Below are positions 1 through 7,056 of a DNA stretch of 64,000 nt, one piece after another. Numbering within the stretch: position 1 is the first letter of the stretch; each line of letters starts with the position of its first letter. This DNA is from Limenecus sp048360435 (lineage in GTDB: Bacteria; Cyanobacteriota; Vampirovibrionia; Gastranaerophilales; Gastranaerophilaceae), in NCBI GenBank assembly GCA_048360435.1, contig DBGCOP010000027.1, positions 372,001 through 436,000 of the forward strand, read 5' to 3'. Under the pieces are notes generated by a model. It was not told where the DNA came from, did not search any database, and saw only the letters and a program-made list of their open reading frames with translations. A program made the translations under genes and the position numbers.

Positions 1-1
1 T

Positions 2-196
2 GGGTTCTCCGACAACGAAATACCTGCCACGGATTGGTCGGGAGTTTTACGCAATTTTTTAGATCCATATTTTAAAGACAACAATATAGATACAACAAAG
101 CTGCAAGAAATAGAAAATCTTATAGCTCCTGAATACAAAAAAATAGAACAATACTACAAAAATACTCATAAAGCCGTATATCCCGAAGAATATTAA
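2..196 (+). CDS. C-terminal part of an unrecognised protein (cut by window edge)
   Basis: An open frame enters from the left edge and ends with TAA at 194-196, giving 64 visible residues rich in Asn, Lys, Tyr and Glu. No family is recognised. Its stop codon abuts the stop of the convergent tail-hub gene on the other strand, the same tight convergent arrangement seen at the cargo genes near 4.1 and 5.35 kb, so it may be another cargo gene in the late operon. It could also be the first gene beyond the prophage. No copy of the tRNA-Val 3' end, expected at the far attachment site, is seen here. Confidence 0.5.
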   Translation, partial: GFSDNEIPATDWSGVLRNFLDPYFKDNNIDTTKLQEIENLIAPEYKKIEQYYKNTHKAVYPEEY

Positions 197-1570
197 TTAA
201 TTTAGATAATTCCCCGGCGATACGGGTTTTCCTTTATAAGCACCCTCTCTTATAGTTAAATGCAAATGTGGTCCCGTAGATTTCCCTGTATTCCCGGACA
301 GACCAATTCTCTGTCCTTGTTTTATCTTTTGTTTACCATATACACAATATGAAGCAAGATGTCCATATTCACTTGTAACAATTTTTCCATTAATCGTACC
401 GTGGTCTATAATAACATATGTGCCATAGCCTTTAGGGTCATTCGAACCGGCGTAATAAACCGTTCCGTCGGCTACCGCTTTTACGGGTGTACCTATCTGC
501 ACTTTTATATCCCACCCACTATGATATTTTCTTGTTTTATAGACAGGATCAATTCTATATCCAAACTGGCTTGTAATTTCGCCCTTACACGGCATAATCC
601 ATTTAGGCTGTATAGGTTTAGGATTTACAGGAGTTACTTGCTCTCCTTTAACCTTGTTAAAAGACACTGGAGCAGCACCGCCTGTGGTTGCACCGGTAAG
701 AGCAATATTCGCCCCGGGTAATAACGGACCTATCCATAATACAAGACGCGTTCTTCTCTGCCCTGCTTGTGATTCGCCAATTAGACAATCGTGTGTAAAG
801 CCTACAAGTTTGAATTGCCCATTAAAGTTCGGAGACACGCTTGAATCAACCTCCACAAGCTGACCGGCTATCAAATCAGGTAAAAATAAAGTTTCTACTT
901 CAAGGTTAGCATCACGTCTCATTGGTGTTGACAGAAGTGATGTATTGCTAGAAATAACAGGAACAGGCACATCTATGACCTCGTTGTCCATTAGGGTGTT
1001 CAAAACGCCATTATCGACAAATGAGTGACCGCCTGTTAATGTGTTCAGGCAGTCAATTGTTGGTCCGTCAAAGGTTGTAGGAGTTTGGAACTGTCCCTCA
1101 AGTGTTCCTGTATTGCCCACAAGTACATTAGGCATATCAGAGACCATGGTTTTTAGAGCATCTTTAAAAGTTGTCCCGGATGTAAAAGTGAATGATGATT
1201 GATAATCAAAAATGTCTGTTGCCACTGCTTCTATTTGCGTGATAACATCCGTTTGACCTCCTGACCTGAAAGAATAGGCTTGCATAATACGCCCTGAAAA
1301 TATCAATGGCATAACGCCGTTGTAACCTGCTTCTAAAAAGACATATTTGTATTTTTTCGGGTCAAGTGCGTTACTATACTGGTCCTGAAAAATTTCGTTT
1401 CTTTTATCGGTTCCGATATTATAAAGCTGAATCGTTGCCTTTTGAGATTGAGCAAAAACACCTCTTGTAACGGTAAACTGACAAGTAATCGGGTATTCTA
1501 CAATAGTTGTCCTATTTGTTTCTTTTGAGATTACTGTTACTCTATATCGTGGGTTACGCTGTTCAATCAT
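197..1570 (-). CDS. Phage tail hub protein with C-terminal M23 peptidase domain
   Basis: A 457-residue protein. Residues 1 to about 290 are beta-rich and look like the tail/baseplate hub proteins of contractile phages. After a linker rich in Pro, Gly and Lys (about 290-320) comes an M23 (LytM-type) zinc endopeptidase. Its H-x3-D motif (HSGWD, about 351-355) and HxH motif (HLH, about 435-437) are the expected metal ligands, so it is probably active. By family knowledge such enzymes sit at the tail tip and cut peptidoglycan cross-links during DNA injection. It is the last late gene in the window; the upstream plug gene stops 8 bases inside its start. The hub assignment comes from position and overall look, the peptidase from motifs. 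Confidence 0.85.
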   Translation of the reverse strand: MIEQRNPRYRVTVISKETNRTTIVEYPITCQFTVTRGVFAQSQKATIQLYNIGTDKRNEIFQDQYSNALDPKKYKYVFLEAGYNGVMPLIFSGRIMQAYSFRSGGQTDVITQIEAVATDIFDYQSSFTFTSGTTFKDALKTMVSDMPNVLVGNTGTLEGQFQTPTTFDGPTIDCLNTLTGGHSFVDNGVLNTLMDNEVIDVPVPVISSNTSLLSTPMRRDANLEVETLFLPDLIAGQLVEVDSSVSPNFNGQFKLVGFTHDCLIGESQAGQRRTRLVLWIGPLLPGANIALTGATTGGAAPVSFNKVKGEQVTPVNPKPIQPKWIMPCKGEITSQFGYRIDPVYKTRKYHSGWDIKVQIGTPVKAVADGTVYYAGSNDPKGYGTYVIIDHGTINGKIVTSEYGHLASYCVYGKQKIKQGQRIGLSGNTGKSTGPHLHLTIREGAYKGKPVSPGNYLN

Positions 1571-1907
1571 TTAAGTAAATTTCCTGTTCAACTGTTTGCA
1601 CGTCCTGCGCATTCAAGACATACATTTCAACTCTGCCAGATGAAAAATCATCAAGTTGAAACGGTTCGACATACCCCTGTGTTGAAAACGCAATCCCAAA
1701 CGGGATAAGTCGTCTGAAACATCTAAGCGCATTAGGTGTTAAGACTACTTTCAAGCCTTTTGAGGTCAGTTCTTTGTATGTGAAATCAAAGTACCACGTC
1801 TGCTGTCTGGCGGAATAACAAAGTCTGAAATCGACAGTTTCGTTATTATCCAAGACAAGCTGATGTCTTTGTTTCGGTTCATCTGTTAAGGTGGTTATTT
1901 GCTGCAT
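1563..1907 (-). CDS. Baseplate plug-like phage protein
   Basis: A 114-residue protein beginning MQQITTL. The open frame runs further upstream, but those extra residues overlap the divergent zinc-ribbon gene and do not look like a phage protein, so the ATG at 1907 is preferred although its ribosome site is weak. A small beta protein placed just before the tail hub matches the DUF6983/baseplate plug family of contractile cyanophage-type tails; this is inferred from position and pattern. It overlaps the hub start by 8 bases. Cargo genes at 1987-5348 now separate it from the Dit-like gene that would normally precede it, so its transcription must come from read-through or a local promoter. Confidence 0.65.
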   Translation of the reverse strand: MQQITTLTDEPKQRHQLVLDNNETVDFRLCYSARQQTWYFDFTYKELTSKGLKVVLTPNALRCFRRLIPFGIAFSTQGYVEPFQLDDFSSGRVEMYVLNAQDVQTVEQEIYLND

Positions 1908-1946
1908 AACTGTAAATACATTAATTTTTGTTTTCCAAAAATGTGT

Positions 1947-1952
1947 TATAAT
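1947..1952 (+). promoter_or_regulatory. -10 box (TATAAT) for the cargo genes
   Basis: A perfect TATAAT lies 35 bases before the ATG of the zinc-ribbon/TM2 gene, with a T-rich stretch about 16-17 bases upstream as a weak -35. A GAGG ribosome site (about 1973) follows. It points to independent expression of the cargo genes from the strand opposite the tail operon. Confidence 0.45.
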
Positions 1953-1986
1953 CTTTAAATCAAGTATAAGTGTGAGGTTGTGAAAA

Positions 1987-2310
1987 ATGTTTTGTTCAAA
2001 TTGCGGTAAAGAAATTGACGACAAGGCTGTTGTATGTGTACATTGCGGTTGTGCTACAAAAAACCACGTACAACAACAAAAGCCTAACAAAAGTATGTTA
2101 TGTGCTGTGATATTATGGTTCTTCTTGGGCGGAATAGGCGCACATCGTTTTTATATCGGTGATACAACTGGCGGTGTTTTAATGCTTTTGTGTTTACTTT
2201 TTTGTTGGTTAGTAATACCTGCAATTGTTCTGCTTATTTGGTGGGTTATTGATATATTTCTGCTTGTTACTGGTGCTTTGAAGCCCAAAGATGGAACAGC
2301 ATTAGTATAG
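1987..2310 (+). CDS. Zinc-ribbon TM2-domain membrane protein
   Basis: A 107-residue protein. The N-terminus has a double CxxC zinc ribbon (FCSNCGKE and VHCGC). After a Gln/Lys linker, residues about 36-98 form two membrane helices of the TM2 domain type, with the usual GGIGAHRFY motif between helix start and turn. Such proteins sit in the inner membrane; their function is poorly known. It lies on the strand opposite the tail operon with its own -10 box and GAGG ribosome site, typical of a phage 'moron' expressed in the lysogen. It is followed after 10 bases by a second zinc-ribbon protein, so the two are probably co-transcribed. Confidence 0.85.
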   Translation: MFCSNCGKEIDDKAVVCVHCGCATKNHVQQQKPNKSMLCAVILWFFLGGIGAHRFYIGDTTGGVLMLLCLLFCWLVIPAIVLLIWWVIDIFLLVTGALKPKDGTALV

Positions 2311-2320
2311 GTATTAAAAG

Positions 2321-3646
2321 ATGAAATATTGTAGTAAATGCGGTAGTGAAGTATCTGAAACTGATAATTTTTGTACGCAGTGCGGGTCTTCTTTAAGGCA
2401 GCCAGAAGAACTATACGAAGAAACAACTGCTGAAAGTTTACAAAATAATGAACCGGAAACAGAAACATCAAACATAAAAAATTTGTTGAATAAAAATGTT
2501 TATAATCTTCCCCAAAAAGATAATAGTTTTTTAATATTATCTGTTCTAGCCTTAATTTCGATTATATGTATTGCTCACATTCTTCATACTCCGTCAAAGG
2601 AAAAAACATCAGATAATAAAACAAAAACTAAAACAGAATCGAATATAACCCAAAATACAAAAAAAGATATAAAGATTGATTTTAAACCTTATTTAGTATA
2701 TAGACAGGAAAACCAAGGAATTTATGTGTTTAAAATTAAAAAAGAGAAATTTAACAAGAATGCTTTTTTAAAGTATGCGCAAACTTTACCTAAAAGCCCT
2801 AAGGGTAACTCAAATTTCATATTTGTTTTTGATAAAAATGTAAAAACTACTCCTATTGATGGCATGGTTGCTACACCTCCATATAATATTCCACTATATA
2901 CTACTGATATTTTATGGAAACAAAACCCATATTTTTATTATTCTGATGCTTTTGGGATAAAACAAAGTTATTGTGAGATAACAGGTTTAAACCAAAAGTA
3001 TTATGAAAGAAATAAAGGTTTGTTATATGATGAAACAACTTTTTCACATAAATATAATTTAACTGCACCTAAAGGTTTTGGGTTAAGCAGTTTGAATGGA
3101 TGTAATCCTGAATATGTTGCGGATAGTTACACTATCCAACAAGAAATGACACTCTCTACTATTGCAGGAATGAACCTGTATGATAATTCTCAGAATAATA
3201 TAAAAAAAGATGGCCTGAAAAATTTAGCTAATGAAAAAAATGATACTCAAAATTTTAGTGATAATAGCAATATACAGAGGCAAGAGTATTTTCACGAAAA
3301 TAAAGAAACTAATCTTGAATCAGATTCCCCTGTTATTAACACTAACATTAGTAATAACTCTTCCCATTCGCTCAAGCGTTACATGGATAATGTGCAAAAA
3401 AGAATAAAAATGAATTGGCTTCCGCCTCGTTCAAATGACTCTTCTACTGTAACTATAATTTTTACTGTGGCAAAAGACGGAAGTTTGATAGGTGAACCAA
3501 CAATAAAGCAAACATCTGGTATAGATGACTTAGATAAGTCTTGTATAAATGCCGTAAAATTAACAGCACCATTTATGCCAATTCCTGACGAAATTCAACA
3601 AGATTCAGTAGATATAGAATTCAATTTTGATTATAATGTAAAGTAG
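2321..3646 (+). CDS. Zinc-ribbon membrane protein with TonB-type C-terminal domain
   Basis: A 441-residue protein. It starts with a zinc ribbon (YCSKCGSE and FCTQCG), has one membrane helix at about residues 70-88, a long low-complexity Asn/Lys-rich part, and ends in a TonB C-terminal-like domain (about 345-441) with the signature of an N-terminal helix, NWLPP, a repeated strand pattern and a Cys/Ala helix. Family knowledge: TonB C-terminal domains contact partners in the periplasm. The unusual combination with a cytoplasmic zinc ribbon, in a prophage cargo operon, has no clear known function. It follows the TM2 gene by 10 bases and precedes the first secreted paralog by 7. Confidence 0.75.
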   Translation: MKYCSKCGSEVSETDNFCTQCGSSLRQPEELYEETTAESLQNNEPETETSNIKNLLNKNVYNLPQKDNSFLILSVLALISIICIAHILHTPSKEKTSDNKTKTKTESNITQNTKKDIKIDFKPYLVYRQENQGIYVFKIKKEKFNKNAFLKYAQTLPKSPKGNSNFIFVFDKNVKTTPIDGMVATPPYNIPLYTTDILWKQNPYFYYSDAFGIKQSYCEITGLNQKYYERNKGLLYDETTFSHKYNLTAPKGFGLSSLNGCNPEYVADSYTIQQEMTLSTIAGMNLYDNSQNNIKKDGLKNLANEKNDTQNFSDNSNIQRQEYFHENKETNLESDSPVINTNISNNSSHSLKRYMDNVQKRIKMNWLPPRSNDSSTVTIIFTVAKDGSLIGEPTIKQTSGIDDLDKSCINAVKLTAPFMPIPDEIQQDSVDIEFNFDYNVK

Positions 3647-3653
3647 GTATATT

Positions 3654-4100
3654 ATGAAAAAATTTATAATCTTTATACTATTTTTATTAATTGTAAATCC
3701 TGCTTTTGCCGGCAATGTCTTGCAGCAGCAAGACGAAGTTAAATTTGTTCAAAAAGTAGCAAATAAACCGTTACCGAATCACTATGGCAAAGACTATTTA
3801 ATAAGAGAAGATTATTACGGGTATCAGAACGGAAAAGATAGTTTTTATGGAGATATAGTAAATACGTTGAATGATATTAATAAAAGTAATATCCCAAACA
3901 AAGAAATAAATATGAGATATTTGAAATTGTTAAAAACAAAAATTGAAACAATAGTAAAACTGGCAAATAATAATGTAGATAATAATATGCGATTAAATAC
4001 AGTAAGTGCAAAAATTATTATAGATGATAATGATTATAAAAAATTAAATAGTGCTGTTAAAGAAATTATACATTTTGCGAATTTTTCAATGTTTAATTAA
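3654..4100 (+). CDS. Secreted small protein, paralog A of the cargo family
   Basis: A 148-residue protein with a clear signal peptide (MKKFIIFILF..., cleavage probably after AFA) and a mature part with the motif FVQKVANKPLPNHYGKDY, then an Asn/Lys-rich helical C-terminus. No named family is recognised. Two paralogs lie at 4237-4677 (minus) and 4920-5348 (plus). The segment at about 3709-3825 is nearly identical in DNA to the inverted segment at about 4508-4622, so the copies arose recently or exchange sequence. Its stop overlaps, by TTAA, the stop of a convergent extra copy of the Dit C-terminus (4097-4237). Confidence 0.75.
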   Translation: MKKFIIFILFLLIVNPAFAGNVLQQQDEVKFVQKVANKPLPNHYGKDYLIREDYYGYQNGKDSFYGDIVNTLNDINKSNIPNKEINMRYLKLLKTKIETIVKLANNNVDNNMRLNTVSAKIIIDDNDYKKLNSAVKEIIHFANFSMFN

Positions 4101-4237
4101 TTACGTTTTATGCCTGAGCCATATGTTCCACCCAAGTATTTATTTCTCCAATGTTTGAGTATTGTTGCGTTACTCACCCCCTGAGCTTTACCGTGGTTAG
4201 CCTCTGTTGTGCGTGGGATTGCATTGTAGGTCGCCAT
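4097..4237 (-). pseudogene. Extra copy of the Dit-like gene 3' end (cassette 3)
   Basis: An ORF of 46 codons starting ATGGCGACC at 4237, inside the stop of paralog B (TAATG). It encodes MATYNAIPRTTEANHGKAQG followed by a different tail ending in GSGIKRN. The first 20 residues match the C-terminal part of the Dit-like protein (MAWYNAVQRTEEANHGKAQG), while the last 26 are unrelated to it. It has no upstream Dit body, so it is either a remnant or a silent cassette for the Dit C-terminus. Its stop overlaps that of paralog A exactly as the intact Dit gene overlaps paralog C. Confidence 0.7.
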
Positions 4238-4677
4238 TATTCAAGCATAAGAAAATTAATCATCGTGATTAAGTCTTTAACATCTTTTGATAATTTCTGA
4301 TAATCGGTATCTTCAATTATAACCTTTTTATTAATAGAATTTATTCGCATTCTGCTATCAATATCATTATTTTGTAATTTGGCGACAGTTTCGATTTTAG
4401 ATTTTGCCAAATTGAGATATTTTAAATCAACAACATTTTTATTCTTTTTAGCCTCATCAATATAGTAAAGTAACAAACCGTATGTACTTTCTCCACCGTT
4501 AAAATACGTATAATAATCTTCTCTAATTAAATAATCTTTGCCATAGTGATTCGGTAACGGTTTATTTGCTACTTTTTGAACAAATTTAACTTCATCTTGC
4601 TGCTGCAAGACATTTCCGGCAATTGCTGGAGTTGTCAAACAAAATAGACTAACTAAAAAAATAAAAAATTTTTTCAT
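4237..4677 (-). CDS. Secreted small protein, paralog B of the cargo family
   Basis: A 146-residue protein with a signal peptide (cleavage probably after AIA) and a mature N-terminus almost identical to paralog A through KDYLIREDYY, then a diverged Lys/Asn-rich C-terminus. The start at 4677 has no ribosome site, but an extended -10-like TGCTAGAAT ends a few bases before the ATG, suggesting leaderless transcription as for paralog C. It is reversed relative to paralogs A and C. Its stop codon overlaps the ATG of Dit cassette 3, so the two could be translated together. Confidence 0.75.
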   Translation of the reverse strand: MKKFFIFLVSLFCLTTPAIAGNVLQQQDEVKFVQKVANKPLPNHYGKDYLIREDYYTYFNGGESTYGLLLYYIDEAKKNKNVVDLKYLNLAKSKIETVAKLQNNDIDSRMRINSINKKVIIEDTDYQKLSKDVKDLITMINFLMLE

Positions 4678-4703
4678 AATTGCATTCTAGCATAAATTTT
4701 TAT

Positions 4704-4871
4704 TTATTGCGTATAAAATTTCCCTTTCCCTTTAAGGCTAGGATTAAAAGAGTTTATAAAACTACGTGTAATGGAAACCTTAGCCCCCTGCGCCTTTCCA
4801 TGATTGGCTTCTGTTGTTCTGGGGATTGCATTATACATCGCCATAACCTTTGTATCGGGTTGCGTTGTTTG
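4704..4871 (-). pseudogene. Extra copy of the Dit-like gene 3' end (cassette 2)
   Basis: On the minus strand the frame reads QTTQPDTKVMAMYNAIPR, TTEANHGKAQGAK, then a tail ending GKGKFYTQ and TAA at 4704-4706. This matches the Dit-like protein from TTKPDTKVMAWYNA through GKAQGAK and then diverges. An ATG at 4844 has a good AAAGG ribosome site, so a 46-residue peptide could be made, but the rest of Dit is missing. It lies just upstream of paralog B. Read as a duplicated alternative C-terminus or a decaying remnant. Confidence 0.7.
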
Positions 4872-4885
4872 GGTTTGAGAGTTAG

Positions 4886-4913
4886 TTGAATTTTCTTGAG
4901 ATTTTTATATAAT
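4886..4913 (+). promoter_or_regulatory. Promoter of secreted paralog C, probably leaderless
   Basis: TTGAAT (4886-4891), a 16-base spacer and TATAAT (4908-4913) lie immediately before the ATG at 4920. With a start point about 7 bases after the -10 box, transcription would begin at or beside the ATG, so the mRNA would be leaderless. No ribosome site is present in the gap, which fits. Confidence 0.55.
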
Positions 4914-4919
4914 ACCTTT

Positions 4920-5348
4920 ATGAAGAAATTTTTTATTGTAATAATAAGTTTATTTTGTCTTGTTTCTCCGGTTTTTGCCGGGAATTTATTACAGCAGGAG
5001 TATGAAGCTAAAGAAGCCGGTAAGGTTGCACAAGATGCTGCATTCCATAATACAACTGCATTAGGATTAATTCAAGATGATTATTTGCATTATTTGAAGG
5101 GTGGCGGGTCTTTATATGGTGTCCTTATGTATAAAAAAGAACAACTTGAGAAAAATCCAGCTTCTAAAAAAAGTTTGGATTTGCGTTATATAAATCTTAT
5201 GCTTAAAAAATATGACATTATTGTTAAAGGTATCAATCCACATTTAATTAAGCCTGATAGAATTATTGTTGATGATACAGAATATAAACAATTAAGCGAA
5301 GATGTTAAAAGAGTTATGGCTGGATTAAATTTAATGATGTTTCGTTAA
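4920..5348 (+). CDS. Secreted small protein, paralog C of the cargo family
   Basis: A 142-residue protein with a signal peptide (cleavage probably after VFA, leaving GNLLQQ). It shares the signal region, GN-LQQ, the YxxYxxG(G)xSxYG pattern and the C-terminal DD-x-YKxLSxDVK motif with paralogs A and B, but is the most diverged. The ATG at 4920 is chosen over an upstream ATG at 4896 because the signal peptide starts there and the promoter's -10 box would overlap the longer form. Its stop overlaps the stop of the convergent Dit-like gene by 4 bases. Function unknown; a periplasmic or surface cargo protein is inferred. Confidence 0.75.
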   Translation: MKKFFIVIISLFCLVSPVFAGNLLQQEYEAKEAGKVAQDAAFHNTTALGLIQDDYLHYLKGGGSLYGVLMYKKEQLEKNPASKKSLDLRYINLMLKKYDIIVKGINPHLIKPDRIIVDDTEYKQLSEDVKRVMAGLNLMMFR

Positions 5349-6145
5349 CGATTTTTATACGGTGCGTTATTTCCAAACCAATTATAAAAATGTGAATTAT
5401 CCACCTTAGCCCCCTGTGCCTTACCGTGATTGGCTTCTTCTGTACGTTGTACTGCATTATACCAAGCCATTACTTTTGTGTCTGGCTTAGTTGTTTTTGT
5501 TGTTGCGTACTTAATCTGTTTCAACGTAACAGACAATTCAGATTGTGTCATAGTATTCCCCTGTGTCAGAGAGATTGACTGTATCGCCATATTTTCATAA
5601 TACCCATACGGGGTTATGACTTCTACAAGTGTTCTATTAAGCCATAATGATTTTAATTTTTTTGCGGAGTCTTCCTGTCTGCTTGTTATAGGGTTGATTT
5701 TTTTATCCGTCAGCTGATCATAAATTTTTTTGTACCTATTGAAAGAGGATTCAACATATTGTGCGGTGTTTTTTGCTATTTGGGTGATATTGTCAACAGG
5801 TGGAAGCAGAGACGCAATAGGAGCAAGTTTTGTTGTTGCTGTGGTTGCTGTATCATTTTTAGTTATTTGTCCCTCTAAAACACCTGTTAAGTTATTCCAA
5901 AAAGCCATTGGCGGCGTAAACACAACTTCACCGACATAGCCCCTCATTGTTATAGTTACTGGGTTAAGGGCTATGTGGTCTTGAACAGCCGTATTGTTTT
6001 CAATATAGTTATCAGTTATTTGTGATTGAAAACTAATTGAATCTTCTTCAAGTACTTGAAAATAATGCCCTATTTGACCGTCTAAAATAATAGCAGGTTC
6101 GTTTTTTTCGACACCGCCTGTTATAAGGAATGATTCTTGTACCAT
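5345..6145 (-). CDS. Dit-like phage tail/baseplate protein
   Basis: A 266-residue protein. The N-terminal half carries the pattern seen in Dit-like N-terminal domains of contractile phages (I-T-D-N...VQDHI...P-V-T-I-T-M-R-G). A helical middle follows and a short variable C-terminus (about 226-266). The start MVQESF at 6145 is preferred because AAGGTG precedes it; the longer frame runs back through an upstream RNA hairpin. Dit-type proteins join the tail tube to the baseplate. Two extra copies of its C-terminal end with different tails lie downstream (4097-4237 and 4704-4871). Confidence 0.75.
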   Translation of the reverse strand: MVQESFLITGGVEKNEPAIILDGQIGHYFQVLEEDSISFQSQITDNYIENNTAVQDHIALNPVTITMRGYVGEVVFTPPMAFWNNLTGVLEGQITKNDTATTATTKLAPIASLLPPVDNITQIAKNTAQYVESSFNRYKKIYDQLTDKKINPITSRQEDSAKKLKSLWLNRTLVEVITPYGYYENMAIQSISLTQGNTMTQSELSVTLKQIKYATTKTTKPDTKVMAWYNAVQRTEEANHGKAQGAKVDNSHFYNWFGNNAPYKNR

Positions 6146-6146
6146 T

Positions 6147-6308
6147 TTACACCTTGAAAAATTTTGAAAGTATGCGATAATGTTTATAGGGAAGCCCCAA
6201 AGAAATGTTACTTCCTTGGAGCTTGGGTTTAACCCTATAAAAAAGAACAATCAAATTTAAAAGTGCTATCACAATTTTGATGGCACTTTTGAGTATTTGT
6301 CTGTTCAT
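6147..6308 (-). CDS. Hydrophobic mini-ORF, module copy A
   Basis: A 53-codon ORF starting MNRQILKSAI followed by a hydrophobic stretch to about residue 24, after which it reads on through the downstream hairpin and stops 1 base before the Dit start codon. Its first 24 residues match the two 24-residue mini-ORFs at 8669-8743 and 8940-9014 in pattern: M, x, Lys/Arg, x, Ile, Ile/Leu, Lys, x, Ala, then a membrane-like helix. It has a strong GGGGGTGGG ribosome site inside a hairpin. The read-through tail appears to result from a small length change in the T-rich stretch near the original stop. Likely a single-helix membrane peptide; function unknown. Confidence 0.6.
   Translation of the reverse strand: MNRQILKSAIKIVIALLNLIVLFYRVKPKLQGSNISLGLPYKHYRILSKFFKV
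6183..6241 (-). ncRNA. 3' two-tier hairpin of module copy A
   Basis: The outer stem is TTTATAGGG (6183-6191) with CCCTATAAA (6233-6241). Inside it, AAGCCCCAAAG pairs with CTTCCTTGGAGCTT in a stem of about 13-14 pairs including G-U pairs. The same architecture with different sequence occurs after the other two mini-ORFs. There is no U-run, so it does not look like an intrinsic terminator; it lies just before the Dit ribosome site. Confidence 0.65.
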
Positions 6309-6312
6309 TTCT

Positions 6313-6362
6313 CCCACCCCCTTTGCCGATTATTTCTCTTTATTTCGGTGTGTCGGTGGGTG
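6313..6362 (-). promoter_or_regulatory. 5' hairpin covering the ribosome site of mini-ORF A
   Basis: In the minus-strand RNA, a CACCC/CCGA side pairs with a TCGG/GGGTG side, so the GGGGGTG ribosome site of mini-ORF A is base-paired. The same layout is found before mini-ORFs B and C. Confidence 0.55.
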
Positions 6363-6370
6363 TGGAAATT

Positions 6371-6655
6371 TTATTTGTTCTTAAATTCTTTTATTCTGTC
6401 CCAAGAGCCCGATTTTAGCCAACCGGTATATTGACTATTGCTAAAATCTACTTTAGTTATAAAAAATTTATTGTTAGGTAATGCTTCTTTGAACCGGCTA
6501 TACAGCTTTTCAATATCAGAATTGGTATAAAGCAAATAAGTACAAGCAAAAAACCTAGTCCAATCTAGACATAAATCTAATTGTTTTCTCAATATATCGG
6601 TGTCATAGGAACTATTCGGATCAATAGATAACATATAAATATAATCAAGAGACAT
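6371..6655 (-). CDS. Small phage protein, possible ferredoxin-like (SinR/Cas2-type) fold
   Basis: A 94-residue protein starting MSLDYIYML; this ATG is chosen over one 10 codons upstream because AAGGGGGC precedes it. The pattern is strand, loop, helix, strand (FFACTYLLYT), helix, strand (FFITKVDF) and a final GWLKSGSW helix. This resembles small ferredoxin-fold proteins of the SinR/Cas2-like group, a fold-level guess only. No catalytic residues are evident. It overlaps the upstream two-helix membrane protein by 11 bases, so the pair is probably translated together. Confidence 0.6.
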   Translation of the reverse strand: MSLDYIYMLSIDPNSSYDTDILRKQLDLCLDWTRFFACTYLLYTNSDIEKLYSRFKEALPNNKFFITKVDFSNSQYTGWLKSGSWDRIKEFKNK

Positions 6656-7034
6656 TGTTATCGCCCCCTTGATTGTCAGGAACAATTTCTATAAGGTTTG
6701 TTTGAACAGCTTCCGTTTCTAATTTCGGTGTATATTCTATCTTATTTTCAATCATTCCTGCTTCGATTTTGTGCATTTCTATCCGATAGTTTTCACTTTG
6801 TAATAATTCCGGTCTTTTTATACTATGACAACAATATACTATTAACCAAACAAAAACAAAGACAGTTAAAACAACAGCCCCTATGATTTTTCCCCAATAT
6901 TCAGAACAAAATATCATTAAACACACAGTACCTGTAACTACAAATACTGCCATTGTATGAAATGGAGACATCACATTGGCTTTTTCGTGAGTTTCTACTT
7001 GTATTCCATGTTGTCCAATGCTCAATTTGCTCAT
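6645..7034 (-). CDS. Two-helix membrane protein
   Basis: A 129-residue protein with two adjacent membrane helices (about residues 27-45 and 50-68) and a hydrophilic C-terminus ending DNQGGDNNVS. No known family is recognised. Its position right after the tape measure in the late operon could fit a holin-like or exclusion protein, but the long soluble tail is not typical of holins and no endolysin is adjacent. It overlaps the next gene by 11 bases. Confidence 0.6.
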   Translation of the reverse strand: MSKLSIGQHGIQVETHEKANVMSPFHTMAVFVVTGTVCLMIFCSEYWGKIIGAVVLTVFVFVWLIVYCCHSIKRPELLQSENYRIEMHKIEAGMIENKIEYTPKLETEAVQTNLIEIVPDNQGGDNNVS

Positions 7035-7056
7035 GCTTCATAATATACTACGATGT

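Noticed and set aside
359..721. Opposite-strand ORFs inside tail genes (e.g. 359-721, 7154-7780)
   Set aside because: They lie fully inside well-supported genes, have no ribosome sites and have the composition of antisense translation.
4097..6145. Diversity-generating retroelement for the Dit C-terminus
   Set aside because: No reverse transcriptase and no template/variable repeat with adenine-biased changes; the tails differ completely rather than at A positions.
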